The position numbers and the translations under genes are program-made. DNA of 64,000 nucleotides from Candidatus Omnitrophota bacterium (GTDB lineage Bacteria > Omnitrophota > Gorgyraeia > 2-02-FULL-51-18), in NCBI GenBank assembly GCA_022072175.1, contig JAJVIE010000001.1, positions 186,728 through 250,727 on the forward strand, written 5' to 3'. The notes beneath the pieces were generated by a model, which ran no database searches, was not told the DNA's origin, and saw only the letters and a program-made list of their open reading frames with translations. Shown in pieces: positions 57,447 through 64,000 of the stretch (the first letter of the stretch is position 1; every line of letters starts with the position of its first letter).

Positions 57447-59461
57447 ACGCGCGACCAGATCAGGTCGCGGTACTCCCCGACCATGCGATGGGTGTTGAAA
57501 TACCCGGCCGCCGCGATCGCGTGGATCATCTTGTCGAGCCAGCCGGAGTCGACCCTGAACCTCCCGCCGTCCACCGTGTGGTAGTACAGCTGGGCGGCCT
57601 GCTCCAGCGTGCGGTAGAGCTCCTCCGAGTCCTCGTGCAGGCGCAGGTTGCGCTCGTCGCCGATCTCGGTGCCTTCGTGGCGCCAGCCGAAGATCCAGCC
57701 GATGTCCTGATCGGCCGCCTCGACCACCCACCCGTCCAGCGTCGTCATCTGCAGGACGCCGTTGAGGATGGCTTTCATACCGCTGGTGCCCGAGGCCTCG
57801 AACGGCGGCAGAGGGTTGTTGAGCCACACGTCCACACCGCCGGTCAGGAGCTGTCCGATGTAGGTGTCGTAGTTCTCGAGCATCATCACGCGCAGGAGGT
57901 CCCGGTGCTTGTCGAGCGCGTCGATGCTCGAGAGCATCTCGTTGACGTACGTGAACCCGAGGTCGTCCTTGGGATGTGCCTTGCCGGCGAGGATCACCTG
58001 CAGAGGGCCGACGCGCTTGGCGATGTCCACCAGACGCTGGGCGTCCTGCAGGATCAGACTGGGTCTCTTGTAGGCGGCGATACGGCGCGCCCAAGAGACG
58101 GTGAACGTGTCGTGGTGCAGACGCCAACTGCGGAGGGTGCGGCACAGGCGCTTCTTGCCGACCTGATGCGCCTCCCACAGATCACCGCGGAAACGCGTGT
58201 CGTCCTTGAGGCTCAGGATGTTCTTGAGCCGGGTAGGGTCCTCGCGCCATCCGGCCAGGGCCGGCGTGCGGTCGAACAACTGCGCCATCGACGGGGACAC
58301 CCAGGTGTGCGTGTGCACGCCGTTGGTGATCGAACGGATGCGCTCCTTGAACTGCGGGAACTGCAGACGGGTCACCTCTCCGTGCTTGGCCGCCACGGCG
58401 TTGACGTACTCGCAGGTGGTCATGGCCAGCTGGGTGAGGTTGAGCTGGTCCGGCTGGTGCGGGTCGGCCCCGTAGCGCTTCATGAACTGATAATCCTCAT
58501 CGGGCAGGATGTCCTGCACGGTCTTCTTGGAGAAGCGGTCGTGTCCCGCGGCCACCGGCGTGTGGCAGGTGTAGGCGAAGTGCGTCCTCAGCCGCTGGGT
58601 GTCCGTCTCCGGCAGGCCCTTGGCGCGCTCGAGGAAGGCCAGCGCCGCGTGCCCCTCGTTGAGGTGGTACAGGTCGATGGAGTATCCGAGCGCCTCAAGG
58701 GCCTTGATGCCGCCGATGCCCAGGATGAGGCGCTGGTAGAGCTTCCACTCGTTGTTGTCACTGCGATAGAGCTGTCCGGTGAGCTTGCGCACGAAGTCCG
58801 AGTTGACGTCGAGGTTGGAGTCCAGGAGCGTCAGCGGGACCACGTGGCGGTGATCGTGGGAATACACGTAGTACTTCCACAGCTTGAGCCGCACGGTCTC
58901 TCGCTTGAGCGGGATCTCCACGCGCGTCTCCAGCGGCACCAGTCCCGGGAACGTCGACGGATCCCAGTCGGTCTCCTCGGGCATCTGTCCGTCCTTGAAC
59001 CAGAAGCTCTGTTTGAAATACCCCTTGTTCCACAGGATGCCGATGGCGCCCAGGGACACACCGAGATCGGCGGTGCTCTTGAGCGTGTCTCCGGCCAGCA
59101 CGCCCAGGCCGCCGCTGAAGATCGGCAGGTCCAGCAGGTGGTCGGTATCGGCCGTCACGTAGTAGTCGATGGCGCGGAGGTTGGAGAACACATGGTGCGC
59201 CGTGGTCACGTTGCGCGCATCAGGCGGCACGGTGGGCCGCAGGACGTTATAGAAGTTCGTCGACAGCCCATACTCCATCGAGAAGTACGCCACCGAGCGC
59301 TCGCCCTTGGACAAGAGGCGCTCCTCGGCCCGGACGATGGGTTCGAGCGGCATCCCGAAGTACGACCCGTCCTTGATGTCGGAGGCGTAGCGGTCGAAGC
59401 ACTCGACGGGCACGAGCGAACGGAAGCGTGACAGCAGGTCTTGTTGCAGCGTCTGGGACAT
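57443..59461 (-). CDS. glgP: Alpha-glucan phosphorylase
   Basis: 672 residues, the shorter bacterial GT35 type. ERSVAYFSMEYGLSTNFYN, SGGLGVLAGDTLKSTADLG and YHLNEGHAALAFLERA lie in the N-terminal half. The PLP-binding end FEASGTSGMKAILNGVLQ with its lysine is intact. It releases glucose 1-phosphate from glycogen or maltodextrin. The TATAAT ends eight bases before the ATG. The neighbour genes act on glycans, not storage glucan, so there is no operon logic. Confidence 0.94.
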   Translation of the reverse strand: MSQTLQQDLLSRFRSLVPVECFDRYASDIKDGSYFGMPLEPIVRAEERLLSKGERSVAYFSMEYGLSTNFYNVLRPTVPPDARNVTTAHHVFSNLRAIDYYVTADTDHLLDLPIFSGGLGVLAGDTLKSTADLGVSLGAIGILWNKGYFKQSFWFKDGQMPEETDWDPSTFPGLVPLETRVEIPLKRETVRLKLWKYYVYSHDHRHVVPLTLLDSNLDVNSDFVRKLTGQLYRSDNNEWKLYQRLILGIGGIKALEALGYSIDLYHLNEGHAALAFLERAKGLPETDTQRLRTHFAYTCHTPVAAGHDRFSKKTVQDILPDEDYQFMKRYGADPHQPDQLNLTQLAMTTCEYVNAVAAKHGEVTRLQFPQFKERIRSITNGVHTHTWVSPSMAQLFDRTPALAGWREDPTRLKNILSLKDDTRFRGDLWEAHQVGKKRLCRTLRSWRLHHDTFTVSWARRIAAYKRPSLILQDAQRLVDIAKRVGPLQVILAGKAHPKDDLGFTYVNEMLSSIDALDKHRDLLRVMMLENYDTYIGQLLTGGVDVWLNNPLPPFEASGTSGMKAILNGVLQMTTLDGWVVEAADQDIGWIFGWRHEGTEIGDERNLRLHEDSEELYRTLEQAAQLYYHTVDGGRFRVDSGWLDKMIHAIAAAGYFNTHRMVGEYRDLIWSRV

Positions 59462-59469
59462 AGACGCTG

Positions 59470-59475
59470 ATTATA
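59470..59475 (-). promoter_or_regulatory. -10 box, near-leaderless promoter of glgP
   Basis: A perfect TATAAT (minus strand) ends eight bases before the ATG at 59461. Confidence 0.55.
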
Positions 59476-59539
59476 ACCCGCGACAGGGTCCGGCGCAAAG
59501 GTTCGCCCGATGGCCGTTGTGTGCTAGAGTACTCGCGTC

Positions 59540-60010
59540 ATGCTCCAGCAGAACGAAGCCGACCTTCATTACATGCGCCAGGCCGTCCGCGAAGCGGCCA
59601 AGGCCTTCGACGCCGACGAGGTGCCCGTGGGCACGGTCATCGTGCACGAGGGACGCGTCATCGGACGGGCACACAACCAGACCCGCCTGCTCAAGGACCC
59701 CACCGCCCACGCGGAGATGATCGCGCTGACCCAGGCCTGCGAGGCGCTCGGATCGGAGCGCTTACCGGGGACGACGGTTTATGTTACACTTGAGCCCTGT
59801 CCGATGTGCGTCGGGGCCATGATCCTGGCGCGGATCGGGCGGCTTGTTTTCGGGGCGCGCGAGTCCAAGACCGGCGCCTGCGGCTCGGTGGTCAACCTGC
59901 CGGCCGAAGGACGATGGAACCACACGTTCCGCGTCCACGAGGGCGTGCTCGAGTTCGAGTCCAAGGCCCTGCTCGAAGAGTTCTTCAAGAAAAAACGGCC
60001 CGCTCGCTAG
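59540..60010 (+). CDS. tadA: tRNA-adenosine deaminase (wobble A34 to inosine)
   Basis: 156 residues. Zinc/catalytic motifs HAEM (H57, E59) and LEPCPMCVGAM (C87, C90) are intact, with VFGARESKTGACGS and the C-terminal helix LLEEFFKKKR typical of TadA. It makes inosine-34 in tRNA-Arg(ACG), and a tRNA-Arg with ACG anticodon is encoded 0.8 kb away. A TAGAGT -10 nine bases before the ATG hints at a very short leader. It is followed by tRNA-Ser after 19 bases. Confidence 0.95.
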   Translation: MLQQNEADLHYMRQAVREAAKAFDADEVPVGTVIVHEGRVIGRAHNQTRLLKDPTAHAEMIALTQACEALGSERLPGTTVYVTLEPCPMCVGAMILARIGRLVFGARESKTGACGSVVNLPAEGRWNHTFRVHEGVLEFESKALLEEFFKKKRPAR

Positions 60011-60029
60011 CGGCCGTATAGCTTTCCGC

Positions 60030-60117
60030 GGAGAGGTGCGTGAGTGGTTGAAACGGCACGTCTGGAAAGCGTGTAACCAGCAATGGTTCTAGGGTTCGAA
60101 TCCCTACCTCTCCGCCA
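60030..60117 (+). tRNA. tRNA-Ser(GGA)
   Basis: 88 nt. Acceptor GGAGAGG pairs with CCTCTCC, anticodon loop holds GGA within the CACGTCTGGAAAGCGTG arm, with a long variable arm as expected for serine tRNAs, T-arm AGGGTTCGAATCCCT, and encoded CCA. It is followed by tandem copies of its own 3' end. Confidence 0.95.
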
Positions 60118-60461
60118 TTTTTTGACACCCTAAGCGTGGGATTCGAAGTGAGCGCGCCGCGCGAAGCGAAAAGCGCCCTCTGGCGCGTCAGGCGCGCGAG
60201 TGCCCGACCCGGAGCGAGCGTCCACCGGACGCGAGCGCAGGGCGGCGGATCCCTACCTCTCCGCCATTTTTTTACACCCTAAGCGTGGGATTCGAAGTGA
60301 GCGCGCCGCGCGAAGCGAAAAGCGCCCTCTGGCGCGTCAGGCGCGCGAGTGCCCGACCCGGAGCGAGCGTCCACCGGACGCGAGCGCAGGGCGGCGGATC
60401 CCTACCTCTCCGCCATTTTTTTACACCCTAAGCGTGGGATTCGAAGTGAGCGCGCCGCGCG
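60101..60461 (+). repeat. Tandem 149-bp tRNA-tail repeat after tRNA-Ser (two full units plus a part)
   Basis: The 17-base tRNA-Ser end TCCCTACCTCTCCGCCA recurs at 60101, 60250 and 60399 (spacing 149). Each is followed by a T run, a short spacer CACCCTAAGCGT and GGGATTCGAA, then the GC-rich core that also follows tRNA-Asn. GGGATTCGAA is the reverse complement of the tRNA-Ser T-arm end. The third unit breaks off after about 45 bases and runs into repeat copy B. No coding content. Confidence 0.92.
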
Positions 60462-60507
60462 CTCTCCGACCCTTCTCTATCCCCCTCACGGGTCCCGACA
60501 CCCCGAT

Positions 60508-60761
60508 CTCCCGGTCACGGTCTCCCGAAGGCCGAGTTCGACTTTTCGGCTCCCCTACAGTTCCTTATGCGTCCGAGGTAAGTCGTAGGGGAGACGGCGG
60601 GCCTGGGCTGCACCGACGAGGGGCCCCACGACTTACCGAGTGACGATCGTGCCTCGGAGCCAAAAAAGTCGACTCGAGGCCGAAGGGAGAGCGTGACCGG
60701 GAGATCGGGGGGATCGACAGCACCTTGGGGGGTATCCCTAAAAGATCATGCGGAAGATTCC
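60508..60761. repeat. Palindromic non-coding element, copy B (left outer arm lost)
   Basis: The 196-bp core (60508-60703) differs from copy A at 19940-20135 by four bases. The right outer arm is recognisable at about 60724-60761 (GGGTATCCCTAAAAGATCATG) but more diverged. The left outer arm is missing; CCCCCTCACGGGTC, which lies 70 bases from the core in copy A, is here 13 bases away, so a deletion joined it to the tandem repeat. Confidence 0.9.
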
Positions 60762-60787
60762 CTGTGCAGGTCCGATAGGAATAAAAG

Positions 60788-60861
60788 CGTGCCCGAGAGG
60801 AGTTGAACCTCTAACCTTCTGATCCGTAGTCAGATGCTCTATCCAGTTGAGCTACGGGCAC
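60788..60861 (-). tRNA. tRNA-Arg(ACG)
   Basis: 74 nt including G73. Acceptor GTGCCCG pairs with CGGGCAC, anticodon loop CTACGGA gives ACG, T-arm AGAGGTTCAACTCCTCT. CCA is not encoded, unlike the two other tRNAs here. It is a substrate of TadA, encoded nearby. Confidence 0.95.
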
Positions 60862-60957
60862 AATGGGGTGTTGACAGGTGGGGTCCTGCAAAAACAGCTA
60901 GATTCTACTGATTTTGCCCGGGGGTGTAAAGCATTCCTTGCCGGCCCTTCCGGGCAC

Positions 60958-60987
60958 AAAAAAAGCGCGGACCTTGAGGGTCCGCGC
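60958..60987 (-). terminator. Terminator of the 42-residue peptide gene
   Basis: GCGCGGACC pairs with GGTCCGCGC around a five-base loop and is followed on the minus strand by seven T. Confidence 0.92.
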
Positions 60988-61004
60988 CGTATCCTGAAGC
61001 GGGA

Positions 61005-61133
61005 TCAGGCCTTTTCCCCTTCCCCGCCCTCTTCGGTCTTCTCTCCGTGTCCGCCCACACCGCAAGCATAAGCGGCCACCTGACCGGCCATCACCGAAAA
61101 CACCATCAAGAACACCGCGATCATCTTCTTCAT
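61005..61133 (-). CDS. Small secreted peptide (42 residues)
   Basis: A 43-codon frame encodes a signal-peptide-like start (MKKMIAVFLMVFSVMAGQVA, cleavage near AYA) and a short Gly/Glu/Lys-rich tail with one cysteine (CGVGGHGEKTEEGGEGEKA). AAGGAG lies nine bases before the ATG, a TACAAT -10 (61180-61175) is upstream and a strong terminator follows, so a complete single-gene unit is present. A longer frame over the region is not coding-like. The role is unknown; a histidine/glutamate tail could bind metal. Confidence 0.65.
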   Translation of the reverse strand: MKKMIAVFLMVFSVMAGQVAAYACGVGGHGEKTEEGGEGEKA

Positions 61134-61293
61134 TCTTTCCGTCTCCTTGTTGCCAGGTTGTCCAGCTGACCGGTATTGTAACACGTCGCTCGGGCTCGTC
61201 CGTCATATAGCGGATCATCGCCATCGCTTCTACAAGAGTATACGACCCTCCGGTCTCTTTCTATAATCACAATTAAGCAATACTTATCAATAA

Positions 61294-62898
61294 TTAACTA
61301 TTGGGTATCGTTTCCGACACATACACGCGGTCCATGAGCTCGTTGCGCTTACGCTGGAAGAGCACCCTCATGGAAGACTCGAACTTCTGCCGGATCCCGT
61401 CACCGTACACCGTATAGGCCTCACGCGCCACCTGGTTGAGGTGCGGGACATATGTCCTGTCGGCCGTGAAATAGTAGGACACCAGGAGCGTCAGATAGTC
61501 CGACTCCAAGAGTCTCGGCAGTGGACGGCGCTCCTGCCCCGCCGGAGCCAGACGGTCCAGGTACAGGGCCATCGTCGGAGGCACGATGCTGTACGCCCAG
61601 ACGCTCATCATGAGCACGAACGCGACGGCGTACGATCTCCATCGCCGGGCTTTCAGGAGCTCCGACAGGCTCGAGATCCCGCATCCGGCCAGCAGGACCA
61701 GGTACGGCGCAAGGATGAACCGGTAACGCGACTGGATGTGGATCAGCAGTGCCGCGACCAGGAAAACCGCGCAGAACACCCATACTTCGTAGGACTCCGC
61801 GCGCCGCTTCCAGGCCGCCAGCGCCCCGACCAGCGCGAGGCCGATCACCCAGGACCAGCGGCCCGGCGCCCAAGCGGAGACGGGCACGATCCTCCGGTAG
61901 ACCTCGTAGCTGTAGTTGCCGGGGATCTCGTAGTCCTTGATGAAGAGCGCGGCTTTGCGGACGTACAGGCGCGCGTACCCGACGGGATCACGTGTCAGCT
62001 CTCGCGCGAAGACCCTCGCCGTCCCTCCGAAGCTCTGAGCGGACTCGGCCTGCAGAGCGCGTGATCTGGCGGTCGGCCAGTGCGCCGCGGCCGGGTCCCC
62101 GGGAGTGTTGCCGAGCCAGAAGGCCTCCACGCCCTGCGTCGAGACCGGCAGCAGGCGGCCCGATGCTCGCGTGTTGTAGACCGCAAAAGGCGCCACCGCC
62201 AACAGCGCGGCCGTCAGGAGCAGTCCCGCGCGCGCGGCAGGCGACGTCCGCGCGGATGCCGCGCGCGGGGCAAGCCACACCATCAGCGGCACGATCAGGA
62301 TCACCGGATGCTCACGCAGGACGAAAGCCGCGCCGGCCAGGAGGCCGATCAGGACCCAACTCCGAGGCGGCGCATCGGTGATCCGCGCCCGATAGAGGGT
62401 ATAGCACAGCAGGAACAACGATGACGTGACCATCGAGTCTCTCAGTAGACAAGCGTCATAGAACACCGACGGCCCGTACACGGCCCACAGTCCGGCCGCG
62501 GTCCAGCCCGCGATCGCGCCGCCGAGACGCCGTCCGTACAGGAAGAACACCGGCACGAGCGCGGCGGACAGGAGCCCCTGCAGATACAGCGTCCAGACGA
62601 CGCTCGAGGGGTCCAGGCGCAATCCGAGCGCCACGATCGCCGGGTACACCGGAGAAAAAGGCAGCGGCTGTCCGGAAGAGAGCTTCTCGCCGACCAGGGA
62701 ACCGCGCAGGATGGCCTTGGCCCATTCGTAATAGGCGTTCTGGTCCGGCCCGTCGAGGCCGACGAGCGTGAACTTGAAATACGGCGTCGACACATGCTGG
62801 GAGGCGGCCACAAGACGCAGTCCGAGCGCGGCCGCGCAGATCAGGATCAGCGCCCCCCACCGCAACCGCGCCGATGCGCCCGCCTCCACCGTGGTCAT
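61294..62898 (-). CDS. Integral-membrane glycosyltransferase (GT39/ArnT-like)
   Basis: 534 residues with about 11 hydrophobic segments. The first periplasmic loop has VGLDGPDQNAYYEWAKAILRG with acidic residues where PMT-type enzymes bind the acceptor, then LPFSPVYPAIVALGLRL. The C-terminal 90 residues are soluble. It likely uses a polyprenyl-phosphate sugar as donor. I prefer the ATG at 62898 with AAGGA seven bases upstream over one at 62919. The gene is divergent from the FecR-domain gene and ends in an AT-rich stretch. Confidence 0.82.
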   Translation of the reverse strand: MTTVEAGASARLRWGALILICAAALGLRLVAASQHVSTPYFKFTLVGLDGPDQNAYYEWAKAILRGSLVGEKLSSGQPLPFSPVYPAIVALGLRLDPSSVVWTLYLQGLLSAALVPVFFLYGRRLGGAIAGWTAAGLWAVYGPSVFYDACLLRDSMVTSSLFLLCYTLYRARITDAPPRSWVLIGLLAGAAFVLREHPVILIVPLMVWLAPRAASARTSPAARAGLLLTAALLAVAPFAVYNTRASGRLLPVSTQGVEAFWLGNTPGDPAAAHWPTARSRALQAESAQSFGGTARVFARELTRDPVGYARLYVRKAALFIKDYEIPGNYSYEVYRRIVPVSAWAPGRWSWVIGLALVGALAAWKRRAESYEVWVFCAVFLVAALLIHIQSRYRFILAPYLVLLAGCGISSLSELLKARRWRSYAVAFVLMMSVWAYSIVPPTMALYLDRLAPAGQERRPLPRLLESDYLTLLVSYYFTADRTYVPHLNQVAREAYTVYGDGIRQKFESSMRVLFQRKRNELMDRVYVSETIPNS

Positions 62899-62900
62899 GC

Positions 62901-62906
62901 TATAAT
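62901..62906 (+). promoter_or_regulatory. -10 box of the FecR-domain gene (with leader)
   Basis: A perfect TATAAT with a leader of about 25 bases that holds AAGGAG (62923-62928). The box overlaps the start region of the divergent glycosyltransferase gene. Confidence 0.6.
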
Positions 62907-62937
62907 CCTTAGCACTCATAACAAGGAGCTCCTACCC

Positions 62938-63561
62938 ATGAGATCACTGCGTACCCTGCTCGGCATCGTTTGCACCGGTCTGATGGCCGTCTCGGCCGCT
63001 TCGGCCCAGGACGGACAGATCGTCGTCACCCGCATGGAAGGCGCGGCCATGATCGTGCGTGACGGTCAACAACTGCCGGCCGCCGTCGGCATGCCGTGCT
63101 CCGAGTCGGATACCCTGCTCACGCCGGACGGCTGCACGCTCGACGTCAGTGTCAACGGCAAGGCCGGATGCCGCGTCCTACCGGGTACCGAGGTCGGCCT
63201 GACCTCCGCCGGCGCGGACATGAAGCTCTCCGTCGCCAAGGGCAACGTGATCCTCAACCTCGACAAGCTCAATGAGGGCTCGACGTTCCAGATCGAGACC
63301 CCCACCGCCATCGCTTCCGTGCGCGGCACTCAGTTCTGGGGCCGCGTCGATACCGCCGCGACCGGGGATCCGGTGACCACGTTCGCCGTGCGTGAGGGTG
63401 CCGTCGAAGTGCTCGTCAAGTCCGCGGGCCAGTCGTTCCGCCTCGAACAGGGACAGGCGCTCGACATCCCGCTCTCCGGAGCCCTTCCTTCGGTGCGTCC
63501 CGCTCTGGCGGGCGAACTCCAGGCGATGGAACAAGCCAGCTCGATCGCCACCGCCGCCTGA
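62938..63561 (+). CDS. Exported FecR-domain protein
   Basis: 207 residues. Signal peptide (1-23, cleavage near ASA-QD), then the FecR-like beta-rich domain with VTRMEGAAMIVRDGQQLP, the LLTPDGCTLDVSVNGKAGCRVLPG block and the hallmark TPTAIASVRGTQFW. In classical FecR the domain senses a receptor; stand-alone exported versions like this have no established function. Two cysteines (in DGCTL and GCRVL) may form a disulfide. It is followed by a strong terminator. Confidence 0.9.
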   Translation: MRSLRTLLGIVCTGLMAVSAASAQDGQIVVTRMEGAAMIVRDGQQLPAAVGMPCSESDTLLTPDGCTLDVSVNGKAGCRVLPGTEVGLTSAGADMKLSVAKGNVILNLDKLNEGSTFQIETPTAIASVRGTQFWGRVDTAATGDPVTTFAVREGAVEVLVKSAGQSFRLEQGQALDIPLSGALPSVRPALAGELQAMEQASSIATAA

Positions 63562-63585
63562 TCCTCGCGGCGCAGGATCCTTCTT

Positions 63586-63617
63586 GACCGGGAGCGTGAG
63601 CTCCCGGTCTTTTTTTT
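63586..63617 (+). terminator. Terminator of the FecR-domain gene
   Basis: GACCGGGAGC pairs with GCTCCCGGTC around a four-base loop and is followed by eight T on the plus strand. Confidence 0.95.
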
Positions 63618-63625
63618 GTCCGGCG

Positions 63626-64000
63626 TCAGGGCGTGTAGTTCTTGAGCGTCCAGCCGTAGCGCTTCTTGAGGCGGTGCAGCATCCGGTAGAACATCGCCGC
63701 CTCGCGGCGATTGGTCATCTGCAGGACGGCCCGGTCGCTGACCGCGTGCACGCGGGCCCAGAGGTCCAGCCCGCCGTCGATCTCCTTCCACTCGTACGTC
63801 ACACGCGTCGCCAGCTGACGGTGATAGATCAGCGGCCGGTCCACGGGCAGGGGTTTGACGAAGACGGCGCGTCGAGGCTCGTTGACCGCGATCGTGTAGC
63901 CCGCGGCGGCCATGTACTTGATGATCGCTCCGACGGCCTCCTCGGTAGGCACATGCATGAGCGTCACGCGCATGCGCGGATCGACCGCGGCGGCCGCGGG
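63626..64000 (-). CDS. Protein of unknown function (N-terminus possibly outside window)
   Basis: The frame is open to the window edge. From the ATG at 63973 it gives 115 residues (MRVTLMHVPTEEAVGAIIKY), but the frame continues upstream as Pro/Ala-rich codons without a Shine-Dalgarno at that ATG, so the gene may start outside. A two-strand, two-helix pattern with LATRVTYEWKEIDGGLDLWARV and MTNRREAAMFYRMLHRL is visible. I know no family. Confidence 0.55.
   Translation of the reverse strand, partial: PAAAAVDPRMRVTLMHVPTEEAVGAIIKYMAAAGYTIAVNEPRRAVFVKPLPVDRPLIYHRQLATRVTYEWKEIDGGLDLWARVHAVSDRAVLQMTNRREAAMFYRMLHRLKKRYGWTLKNYTP

Noticed and set aside
60101-60461. CRISPR array
   Set aside because: The units are directly adjacent 149-bp repeats containing a tRNA end, with no alternating unique spacers and no cas genes in the window.
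60349-60588. 79-codon frame across the tRNA-tail repeat and copy B
   Set aside because: It spans the junction of two unrelated non-coding repeats and is therefore accidental.

Overview
The window is a G+C-rich (roughly two thirds by eye), densely coded piece of a bacterial chromosome. Most genes lie on the minus strand, in short operons with overlapping starts and stops. The gene set fits a heterotrophic bacterium, probably with a two-membrane envelope and a respiratory chain able to work at low oxygen. It has homodimeric-type pyruvate dehydrogenase, GTP-type PEP carboxykinase, a beta-oxidation pair, glycogen/trehalose-type enzymes, a nine-haem cytochrome c fused to a cytochrome b, haemerythrin, a truncated globin and a CRP/FNR-family regulator. 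I cannot place it in a phylum from sequence alone; nothing contradicts one of the uncultivated diderm lineages.

Layout. 1-2.0 kb: end of an exported TPR-like repeat protein. 2.2-8.5 kb: aceE-aceF-lpd with a divergent lipoate ligase. 8.5-12.2 kb: CRP/FNR-type regulator followed by haemerythrin, two tiny two-helix ferritin-like proteins, a GDT1-type transporter half and a SulP permease. 12.2-14.8 kb: cytidylate-kinase-like protein and pckG. 14.9-21.2 kb: secreted TPR protein, thioredoxin-domain protein, exported globin, a non-coding palindromic repeat, metallophosphoesterase. 21.2-23.4 kb: radical SAM operon. 23.5-23.9 kb: a structured RNA with terminator. 23.9-27.4 kb: CrcB, photolyase, YbgA-like protein, pirin. 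27.5-34.1 kb: MscL, SMR pump, RidA, cyclophilin, beta-oxidation operon, CPA2 exchanger. 34.2-43.3 kb: DNA methyltransferase-repair protein, GH15 operon, multihaem cytochrome, methyltransferase, UbiD. 43.4-51.2 kb: mostly exported proteins of unknown role, a 58-residue secreted peptide, DAHP synthase, TPMT. 51.2-52.4 kb: non-coding repeats and a tRNA-Asn interrupted by a group I intron that carries an HNH endonuclease. 52.5-60.0 kb: membrane protein, recR, dnaX, glycosyltransferase, SGNH protein, glucan phosphorylase, tadA. 60.0-60.9 kb: tRNA-Ser followed by tandem tRNA-tail repeats, the second copy of the palindromic repeat, and tRNA-Arg. 61-64 kb: a 42-residue peptide, membrane glycosyltransferase, FecR-domain protein and an unknown.

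Three signals run through the window. First, four promoters (haemerythrin operon, pckG, radical SAM operon, nine-haem cytochrome) each carry a palindrome GTGAY-N4-RTCAC whose centre lies exactly 29.5 bases upstream of the first base of the -10 box, which is position -41.5. This is class II activation geometry, and the regulator at 11513-12184 has a CRP-like recognition helix (RETVAR) that would read GTGA. Second, about a dozen genes have a -10 box ending only 6-8 bases before the start codon, implying leaderless mRNAs. Third, a GC-rich non-coding element sits 3' of both tRNA-Asn and tRNA-Ser, and its ends are custom-matched to the T-arm of the adjacent tRNA. Together with the intron-split tRNA-Asn, this is the most unusual biology here.
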